Source: Pseudomonas lundensis (GTDB taxonomy: Bacteria; Pseudomonadota; Gammaproteobacteria; Pseudomonadales; Pseudomonadaceae). Taken from it: a stretch of DNA of 64,000 nt. Made by a program: the position numbers and the translations under genes. Under the pieces are notes generated by a model. The model did not search any database. It was not told the origin of the DNA and saw only the letters and a program-made list of their open reading frames with translations. Location: assembly GCF_001042985.1 (NCBI RefSeq), contig NZ_JYKY01000026.1:1-64000 (forward strand). The letters run 5' to 3'. Positions within the stretch are counted from its first letter, which is position 1. Every line of letters begins with the position of its first letter. Positions 7,914-17,900 of this stretch are shown piece after piece.

Positions 7914-8873
7914 CCCGGCCAGCCGCTCATCCAGCCAGCCCGCCACCCGCTCATGAATCCCGGCCACTTCTTCGAGCAAGCCGCTCATGCGCATGAAGTC
8001 ATGGGTCATCCCCGGTTCTTCCCACCTCACCACCTCATTGCCCGCCTGTTCCAGTTTGGCGGCATAGGCCAGCCCCTCGTCATGCAACGGATCAAACCCG
8101 GCCAGGTACACCAACGCAGGGGCCACGCCGCTGACATCCGGGGCCAGTAACGGTGAAAGACGCCAATCCTGCACATCCGCCGTGGTTCGGGTGTAGTGCC
8201 CGTAGAACCAGTCCATGGTGGCGGTTTCGAGCAGATACCCGTGGGCGAAACGCTGGTGGGATTCACGTTTGCAACTGCCGTCAGTGACCGGGTACAGCAA
8301 CACCTGCGCGCGCGGCACGATGGCCACCTCCTGCGGGTCACGCACCGCCAGAATCGCGAGCACTGTGCTCAATGTGCCGCCCGCACTGTCACCGGCAAAC
8401 GCCACACGGGTGGCGTCCAGCCCATGACGGGCGCCCTCGCGCAGCAACCAGTTCACTGCGTCGCAGGCATCTTGCACCGCCGTGGGGAACACCCACTCCG
8501 GGGCCAGCCGGTAATCCACGGCCAGCACGGCGAATTGCCCGGCATGGGCCAACCGGCGACACAGCCCGTCGTGGCTGTCCAGACTGCCAATCACATAACC
8601 GCCGCCGTGGAAGTAGACCACCACCGGCAGCGGTTGTGGCGTTAGCTGCGGGGCGCGATACAGGCGCGCTGGCAAGCTGAAACCATCCCGGGCCGGCAGG
8701 CGCAGGTCGTAACTGTCGATGCCCGACAACGGCTCGTCCAGCACCCCGGCACTCATTTCAAACTCCAGCCGGGCCTGCGCCGGGCTCAGGTCATGCAGGG
8801 CCTGGCTTTTGCCGGTCATGCGGCTGAACTCGGCCAGTTCCAAAAAGGCTTCCAGCTCCGGTACTACTGACAT
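7911..8873 (-). CDS. Alpha/beta hydrolase, hormone-sensitive-lipase-type esterase
   Basis: 320 aa from the ATG at 8873 (AAGGA about 7 nt upstream). It carries the HSL-family signatures HGGG (about residue 89, oxyanion hole), GDSAGG (nucleophile Ser near 162), an Asp in GFDPLHDEG (about 262) and a His in MTHDF (about 290), so the catalytic triad is complete. No signal peptide, so cytoplasmic. The family hydrolyses short acyl esters. It starts 89 bases after the stop of the terminal pyoverdine synthetase, on the same strand, with no terminator visible in the gap, so co-transcription is likely. It is not one of the known pvd genes. A role in processing or editing acylated pyoverdine precursors is only a hypothesis. 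Confidence 0.85.
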   Translation of the reverse strand: MSVVPELEAFLELAEFSRMTGKSQALHDLSPAQARLEFEMSAGVLDEPLSGIDSYDLRLPARDGFSLPARLYRAPQLTPQPLPVVVYFHGGGYVIGSLDSHDGLCRRLAHAGQFAVLAVDYRLAPEWVFPTAVQDACDAVNWLLREGARHGLDATRVAFAGDSAGGTLSTVLAILAVRDPQEVAIVPRAQVLLYPVTDGSCKRESHQRFAHGYLLETATMDWFYGHYTRTTADVQDWRLSPLLAPDVSGVAPALVYLAGFDPLHDEGLAYAAKLEQAGNEVVRWEEPGMTHDFMRMSGLLEEVAGIHERVAGWLDERLAG

Positions 8874-8962
8874 ACGTGTGTCCTTGCAAATAGCCTTCGG
8901 CACGGGTTGCCGAAGGCGGTGATGGTTAGCGCTGAACCTCAACGCACGTGCATAAGGTGCCG

Positions 8963-11900
8963 TCACACCCGCTCGGCCTGCCCTGCCAGTAATTGCTCCA
9001 GTCGGATCAGCAATGGCGCCTGACGCAACACCTCGTAATGCCCGCCCTTGAGCACGCTGTGACTGGCGCCCGGCCCCACTTGCGCCCCATGCACGCGGCG
9101 CTCGTCGTCGCGCCCGGCCACCCACCAGTGGTGCGCCTGAACCCGGGTTGCAGGCAGCATCGGCTGCTGCAAAGCCAACTGCTTGAGGCGCGCGCCCACG
9201 GCAAAGATGTGACTCAGCTCCGCCGACCCGAGCAGCCCGTGCTCGCCCAACCCGGCACGTGGCTCGGCCATGGCGGCGGCAATCACCTGCTCGGCGCTGC
9301 GCCCCTGATCCTCCATCAACCCGCACGCGTCGTGCTCGGACAGCCCCAGCACAAAGCGCAAGAAATCCTGCAAGTCTTCACGCCCGTCACTGGCCTCGGC
9401 CGTCCCCGCCACGTAGGTGTCCACCAGCCCGGCAAACGCCACCTGCTGACCTTGCGCCTCCAGCGCCTGGGCCACCAGCAAGGTCAACGCCCCGCCCAAT
9501 GACCAGCCCAGCAGGTGATACGGGCCGTCAGCCTGTTGCTGGCGGATACGTCCGGCATACGCCTGCGCCATGCTATGCAACGAGGTGTCTTGCCATTCAG
9601 GGTCGAGCAACATGCGGCACTGCACACCATAAACGCTGCGGCGCCCGTCCAATTTACGGGCCAGCGGCTCGTAGTCGAACACCGTGCCGAACCCCGCGTG
9701 CAAACAGAACAACGGCGGCACGTCACCAACGCGGCTATTGAGCGCCAGCAGCGGGTCGGGGGCCTGAGCGAGCGCCACAGGTTCAAAGCCGCTGAGCTCG
9801 GCAATGCACGGTTTCTGCATCAGGTCGCGCAGCTTGAGGCTGAAACCCAACTGCGGCTGATTACGCACCCGTGAAATCACTTTAAGCACCTGCAACGAGT
9901 CGCCGCCCAGCTCAAAGAAATTGTCGTCGATCCCCACCTGCTCCAGCCCCAACACCTCTTGCCAGATCAGCGCCAATGCCTGTTCCAGTTCAGTGCGCGG
10001 CGCCCGGTACGTGCCTTGGGCAACCTGCGGCTCGGGCAGTGCGCGACGGTCCAGCTTGCCGTTGGCGGACAGCGGGAAACGCGCCATCGGCACGATGTGG
10101 CTCGGCACCATGTAATCCGGCAGGTGCGCCTGCAATTGCTCTTTGAGTGTGCGTTCCAGCAGGGTGCCGGACGCGACCACATACCCTGCCAACTGCTTGC
10201 CGGTCGGCCCTTCGATCACCTTGACCGCCGCATCCTGCACCCCTTCGCACTGACGCAGACGCGCTTCGATTTCCCCCAGTTCAATGCGGAAGCCGCGGAT
10301 TTTTACCTGTTGGTCCAGGCGCCCCAGGTAGTCGATCAGGCCGCATTCGCGCTGACGAACCCGGTCCCCGGTGCGGTACATGCGAGCGCCCTTGGCATCG
10401 AACGGGTCCGGCACAAAGCGCTCGGCACTCAACCCCGGTTGCCCGTGATAGCCACGGGCCAGGCATTCCCCGCCCAGGTACAACTCGCCACTCACACCGG
10501 CGGGCAACGGGTTCATGTCCGCGTCCAGCACATACAAACCGCGTCCGGCGACACCCCGTCCAATCGGCGCATAGGCCGCTTCACAGCAGTCCGTCACCTC
10601 GGCCCGCCACAACAGCGGCGTGACCACGGTTTCGGTCGGCCCGTAGCCGTTGACCAGTCGTTGCGGGCGCAGGGCTCGCTTGACCAGCTCAAAGCTGGCA
10701 TCCGGCACCGCGTCGCCACCAAAACAATAGGTGTGCACGGGCGGTGGGTTGCCTTGGGCCAGCGCGACTTCTGCCAGCTGTTGCAGGTAAGCGGGCGGGA
10801 AGCACGCCACCGTCACGTGTTGTTGGTGCAGCACGTGTAAAGTCTGCTCCGGGGTCCACAGCTGATCGTCGCGGATCACCAGGCTGCCACCGGCCAGCAA
10901 GACGCTGAGCCAGCGCTCCTGCGCACCGTCAAACGCGAAGGACATAAAGTGCAGCTCGCGGCTGTCCGGGTTGAGCGCGTACAGGTCGATGATGCCCTGA
11001 CAGTGCCGCGCAATCGGCTGGCGGGCCACGGCCACGCCTTTGGGCTGGCCGGTCGAACCCGAGGTGTAAATCAGGTATGCCAGATGCCCGCTCAGCGACT
11101 CAACCGCCCGTGGCAACGCCACCTGATCGCTCAATTGGTCGAGCAACAGACGCGGGGTGGCGGCATCGAAGGTCACCCGCTGGTCCACATCGCTGTTGCA
11201 CAGCAACAGGCTGGCCGCTGAATCGGCCAGCATGAAGGTCAGTCGCTCAGCCGGGTAGTCGAGGTCCAGCGGCACGTACGCGGCGCCTGCCTTGAGCACG
11301 GCCAGGAACGCCACAATCGTCTGCTCCGAACGCGGCAACGCCACCGCCACCCGTGTCTCGGGGCCAATGCCGCGCCCTTGCAAGTGAGCCGCCAGCACGT
11401 CGGCCTGCCGGTCCAGCGCGGCATACGTCAGTTCACGGCCGTCGCAGATCAAGGCCACGGCATCGGGCTGGCGCCGCACCTGCGCCATGAAGCCATGCAC
11501 CAAGTCCGTCGCAGGGGCCTGCACCTGTGCCTGCTCAATGCGTGACTGTGGCAAGCCAATGTCGCCAATCCGGCACTGGGCATCCTGCGGCAACTGCGCC
11601 AGCAACCCTTCCAACTGGGCGCGAATGGCCTCGACCTGCGGCGCCGTGAAACGTTCGCGCAAGTACAGGTATTCCACCTCCAGCCCTTGGTCGGTGGCAC
11701 TGACCATCAAATCCATCGGGAAGTTGGTGACCCCGCCGCTGCCGACTTCGGCAAACCTCAATTCGCCGTTCTGCTCGCCGCGCAGGGCGCGGTCCACCGG
11801 GTGGTTTTCAAACACGATGATGCTGTCGAACAGCCCTTGGCCGCCCTGCCCGGCCCAGCGCTGAATATCGGCCAGCGGCGTGTGCTCGACCTCACGGATC

Positions 11901-14900
11901 GACAGATTGTAGTCCTGTAACTCGCGCAGCCAGTCGCCCAGCGTCTGTTGCGGATCGAGGGTCTGGATCACCGGCAAGGTGTTGATGAACAGGCCCAGCA
12001 TGTCCTGCGCGCCTGGCAGTTGGGTCGGGCGCCCCGCCACGGTGGCGCCGAAAGCCACGCTGCGCTGCCCGGTATGACGCTGCAACAGCAGCAGCCAGGC
12101 CGCTTGCACCAGCGTGTTCAACGTCACCCGTTGTTGAGTGGCAAACGTGTACAAACGGCGGGTCGCCTCGCTGTCCAGATAGCTATAAAGCACGCCGTGG
12201 CCGCTGCCGCCGGTGTTGGCCGCATTGGCCAGCATCGTCGGCGCTTGCAGCGTCTCCAGGCGTGCGCGCCAGAACCCTTCGGCCAGCGTCACGTCCTGCT
12301 GCGCCAGCCAGTGGATGTAATCGGCATAGCGCCCGGTCAGCGCTGGCAAGGTCTGGTGCGCGTACAGGCGCAGCATCTCGCCGAGCAGACGTGACGCGCT
12401 CCAGCCGTCCAGCAGCAAGTGATGGTAGGTCCAGATCATCTGGTGCCGGTTATCGCCCAGACGCACCAAGGTGAAACGCATCAAGGGCGGGCAACTGAGG
12501 TCGAAGCCACGCGCCTGATCGTCCGCCGCCAAGGCCAACAACGCCGCCTGCGGGTCGGCGTGTTCACGCCAGTCCAGTTCCACAATCGGCACTTGCGCCT
12601 GCTGATACACCGCTTGCAGCGGATCCGCCAGACCGTCGCGCCAGAGGAAGGCCGCACGCAGCACTTCATGGCGCTGCAGCAAGGTGTCCCAGGCGGCGCG
12701 GAAACGGTCGACCTGCAACCCTTCAACCGCCACGCTGAGCTGGTTGACGTACAGGTTCAGCTCGGGCGACTCAATGCAGTGGAACAGCATGCCCTGTTGC
12801 ATCGGCGACAGCGGGTACAGGTCGTCCAGCCCCTCGCGCTCCACCTGCACGGTGGTCGGCGCTTGGGCAAAAGGCACGGCGTCGGGAGCATGCGCGACAC
12901 GGGGTGCTGCCGCCACGGCCCGTTGTGCCAGCGCACGAATGGTTTGCGCCTCGAACAGTTGTTTCGGGGTGAACGCCAAGCCCAGCGCCCCTGCACGGCT
13001 CACGGCCTGCAACGAGATGATCGAATCGCCGCCCAACTCGAAGAAGTTTTCAGTCACCCCCACGGCTTCCAGCCCCAGCACGTCTTGCCAGACCGCCGCC
13101 AGCAGGGCTTCTGCCGGGGTGCCCGGCAAGACCCGTTCCGCCACCTGGCGGCTGGCCTCGGGCGCCGGCAGCGCCTGACGGTCCAGCTTTCCGTTGGGGG
13201 TCAACGGCAACGCGGCCAGGCACATTAAATGCGCCGGCAGCATGTGTGACGGCAGACGGCTGCGCAGGTGCGCTATCAATGCCTCGCGCAGCGCGCTGTC
13301 ATCGGCCAGTGGGTCGCGGGGCACGATGTAACCCACCAACTGACGGCTGACCGGACCTTCGCGGTCGACCACAAAGGCTTCGCGCACGCCGTCGTGCTCC
13401 AGCAGACAGGCTTCGATTTCCCCCAGCTCAATGCGGAACCCACGGATTTTCACCTGCTGGTCGATACGGCCCAGGTACTCGACCACCCCGTCCTCGCGCA
13501 GCCGCGCCAGATCGCCACTGCGGTACAGGCGCGCGCCTGCCACGAACGGGTCCGGTACAAACCGTTCCGCCGTCAGGTCGGGCCGCTGATGGTAGCCACG
13601 CGCAATGCCCTCGCCGCCCATGTACAGCTCGCCCGCCACGCCCACCGGCAAGGGTTGCAGCTGACTGTCGAGCACGTAAGCGCTGCGCTGCCCCACCGGA
13701 CGGCCAATGGGCAAAAACGGCGAGTCAAACTGCGTGCCCGGATACGCGCACCAGATCAACGGTGTAATCACGGTTTCAGTCGGGCCGTAGCCGTTGATAA
13801 TGCGCGGTGGCTGCAACACCCGCTGCACTTCATCGAAGGCGTGTTTGGGCATGCCTTCACCGCCCACGGTGTAAGAACGGATCGGTAAGGCACGCCCGGC
13901 TTCACCCAGGTAGTCGGCCATTTGCAGCAAATAGCTGGGGGTGAAACAGGCAATGGTGATGCCGTGCCGCTCGATCTCTTCGCAGGTGCGTTGCACGCTC
14001 CAAAGCTCGTCATCACGGGGCATCAGCGCCGAGCCGAAGACCAGCGGGGTCAGCCAGCGCTCGTGGGCGCCGTCGAAACTGATGGAGGCAAATTGCAACT
14101 CGCGGTCGTGCGGGGTCATGCCGTACAGCGCGCCGATGGACAGGCAATGCATGGCCAGCGGGCCATGGGCGACACTGACGCCTTTCGGACGCCCGGTGGA
14201 ACCCGAGGTGTAAATCAGGTAAGCGAGGTTCTGCGCGTCGTTCAGGTTGCGCAGGTCGGTGCCCGGCAAATGCGCCACGGCCTCACGGTCCAGTTCCAGC
14301 ACCGGCACCCCTGCCACCGGTGGCAATGACGGGCGCAGCCACGATTGGGTCAACAGCAGCGCAATGCCGCTGTCCTGCATCAAATACCCCAAACGTTCGG
14401 CCGGGTACGCCGGGTCCAGCGGCACGTAAGCGCCCCCGGCCTTGAGGATCGCCAGCAGGCCGATAATCATCTGCGGCGAGCGCTCGACGGCCAGCCCCAC
14501 GCGCACCTCGGGGCCGATACCCAACTCACGCAAGCGATGAGCCAAGCGGTTGGCACGTTGATTGAGGTCGTGATAGCTGAAGGGGGTGTCGGCAAAGATC
14601 AGCGCCACCGCCTCGGGGCGAATCGCCGCCTGCGCTTCGATCAACTGATGCACGCATTGCGTGGTCGCTGGCCCCGGTGCCGGGTTCCAGTCATGCAGCA
14701 ACTGCTGGCGTTCACCTTCGCTCAACCAGGGCAACTCGCCCAGGCGGGCCTGCGGGGCGGCCACCATGGCGTTCAGCAGGCACGCCAAATGCTGGCTCAT
14801 GCGGGCAATCACCGGGGGCGAGAAGTGGCTGAGCTGGTAACTCCAGGTCAGGCTCAAATGCCCTTCACTCACCGCCGCCAGCGTCAGCGGGTAGTTGGTG

Positions 14901-17900
14901 CGCTCGTGGTTATCCGGCAGCGAAAAGCGCAAGCCGTCCGGGGCACCCTGTTGCAAGGCCTCGGCAACCGGGAAGTTTTCGAACACCAGCAAGCTGTCGA
15001 ACAGCGGCTCACCCGCACGCCCGGCCCAACGCTGCACGTCACTCAACGCGGTGAATTCGTGCTCCCGCAGCTCAAGGTTATGTGCCTGCAAGCGGTCCAG
15101 CCACTGCGCCACGCTTTCAGCGGCCTGCGGCTGGCTGATCACCGGCAAGGTATTGATGAACAGCCCGAGCTGATGCTCGGCACCCGGCAAGTCCACCGGG
15201 CGCCCCGAGACCGTGGCGCCGAACGCGACCGTCTGCTGGCCGCTGTAGCGCTGTAACAGCAGCGCCCACGCGCCTTGAAGCAGCGTGTTGAGGGTGATGG
15301 CGTGCTGGCGGGCAAATGCGGTAAACGCCGCACTGCTGGCCGCGTCGAAGACCTGACGATGGTCGGCGTACTCATCCGCCTGTGGCGAAGCCGTGTACGC
15401 CACGCTCTGGGCCAACAGGGTCGGGTTTTCCAGACCGGCCAGCTGGGTGCGCCAGAACGCCTCATCGGCTGCTGCATCCTGCCTGTGCAGCCAACCGATG
15501 TAGTCGGCAAAACGCCCTGAATGGCTCGCCACAGTGTCCCCGGCATAGCGCTGCAACACTTCGCCCAACAACAGCGCGTTGCTCCAGCCATCCAGCAGCA
15601 GGTGATGATGGGTGTAAATCAGTTGCTGACGCTGTTCATCCAGCCGCACCAGCGCCAGACGCAGCAAGGGCGGGTGCGCCGGGTCAAACTGCAACCGCTC
15701 GCTGCGCGCCAGCAGTTGCAATTGGCCAGCCTGATCGGCGCGCCCGCGCCAGTCCAGCACAGTCAACGGCAACTCCAGTGTGCGCTGCACCACTTGCACC
15801 GGTTGCGCGGCGCCCGGCGGCCAATGGAAGCCGCTGCGCAGAATCGGGTGTGCGTCCAGAGTCGCCTGCCACGCCTGCGCCAGACGCGTCGCGTCCAGCC
15901 CGGTGGCTTCCACGCTGAGCTGGTTGACATACGCGCCCGCCAGCGGCTCGTACACACTGTGGAACAACAGCCCGCGCTGCATCGGCGACAGCGGATACAG
16001 ATCCTCGATCTGCCGCGACGTCACCGGCACGTCATCAAGTTGCGCCTGGGTCAGGTCGGCCAGCGGGAAATCGGCCGGGGTCACACCGCCGTGGCGCGGG
16101 TCGATGCAATGCGCCACCACGGCCTGCAGGTTCGATTCGATGGCCGCTGCCAACGCCTGAATATCGGCCTTGTCGAAGCATGCCTGACTGAAGCTCAGGT
16201 CCAGTTTCAGCTCCCCGCCAAACACCTGGCCGTCCACCGACAACCAGTTGGCCAAGGGTGAATCCGGGCTTTGCGCTGCGCCGCTGGCTTGACGCGCGGG
16301 CACGAACAGGGCGTCGTCGCTGAAGCTCTGGTCGAACTGCCCCAGGTAGTTGAACGTGACCCGCGCGCTCGGCAATGCCGCCAGGCGAGCTTGCACCTCG
16401 ACGGGCCCTTGGTAGCGCAGCAGGCCAAACCCCAGCCCTTTGCCGGGAATGTCGCGCAGTTGTTGCTTGATGGCTTTGATCGACGTCGCCAGATCGGTGG
16501 CCGGGGTCAACTTGACCGGGAACAGGCTGGTGAACCAGCCCACGGTGCGGGTCAGGTCGATGGTGTCAAACAGGTCTTCACGGCCGTGACCTTCCAGTTG
16601 AATCAATGCATGGGCGTCGCCGGTCCAGTCGCACAGGGCGCGCGCCAGCGCAGTGAGCAACAGGTCATTGACCTGGGTGCGGTACGCCGCCGGGGCCTGT
16701 TGCAGCAGTTGGCGCGTACGCTCGCGGTCCAGCCCCAGGCTGACCACCTGGCGGTGACGCACGGCCTGGCTGGCGTTCGGGCGAGTGTTGGGCAGCGCAG
16801 CACTGGCGTCTTGCAGGTGCTGTTGCCACCAGTTGCATTCAGCTACCACGGCGTCGCTGTTGGCGTAGGCACCGAGCTGGTTCGCCCAGTCTTGCAAGGC
16901 GCTGGTTTTTTCCGGCAACGGCTGGTCGGCATACGCTGCTTGCAAGTCTTCAAGCACAATCCGCCACGACACACCGTCCACCACCAGGTGATGAATCACC
17001 AACAGCACGCGTTGCCCGCCGTCTGCGTGGTCGATCAACACCGCACGCAACAGCGAGCCCTCTTGCAGCGACAGGCTGCGCTGGGCTTCATCGCACAACC
17101 CCTGCAATGCCTCATCGCTCTGCACGTGCGCGGTCCACAGCACGTCGGTGGCCGCCGCGCTGTCGAGCGGCACATACCGCGCCGTCCATTGCCCCTCGAC
17201 CTGACGAAATTGCAGGCGCAGCGCATCGTGGCGGGCCAACACCCGTTGCAGGGCAGTCTGCAACCGCAGCAGGTCCAGCGGCTCGCGCACCTCCAGCAAC
17301 ACGGCCTGGTTCCAGTGCTGTGGCTGCACGGTCTGGTTGTCGAAGAACCAACGTTGCACCGGGGTCAGGGCTTGTGTGCCGAGCACCGGCCCTTGGGCGA
17401 TCTGCGGCACTGCCTGCTGACTGGCCACGGCCGCCAACGCCTGCAAGGTCGGCTGTTGAAACAGGTCGCGCGGCTGTAAACGCAGCCCGGCACGCCGGGC
17501 CCGGCTCACGACCTGAATCGAGATGATCGAGTCGCCGCCCAGCTCAAAGAAGTTGTCCTGCCGGCCGACCTGTTCGACCCCCAGCACCTGCTGCCAGATC
17601 GCTGCTAGCTGCCGTTCGTGGTCACTGCGTGGCGCTTCAAACACGCGCTGACTGACGCTCACCCCAGGCGCAGGCAGCAATTTGCGCTCCAGTTTGCCGT
17701 TAGGGCTTAACGGCATCCGCTCAATCACCATCAGGTGCGTCGGCACCATGTAATCGGGCAGGCTCTGCAACAAGCGCGCTTTCAAGGCGTCGCGCCACGG
17801 GCCTTGCGCTTGAACGTCGTGGGCCAATTGCGCGTCGGTCGGCACCAGGTACGCCACCAATTGATTGTCCAGCGCCAGCACCACGGCTTCCTGCACCTGC

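Noticed and set aside
8873-9326. Upstream extension of the esterase frame into the NRPS thioesterase region
   Set aside because: The extra part is in another frame of the NRPS gene; the ATG at 8873 has a ribosome binding site and the family N-terminus.
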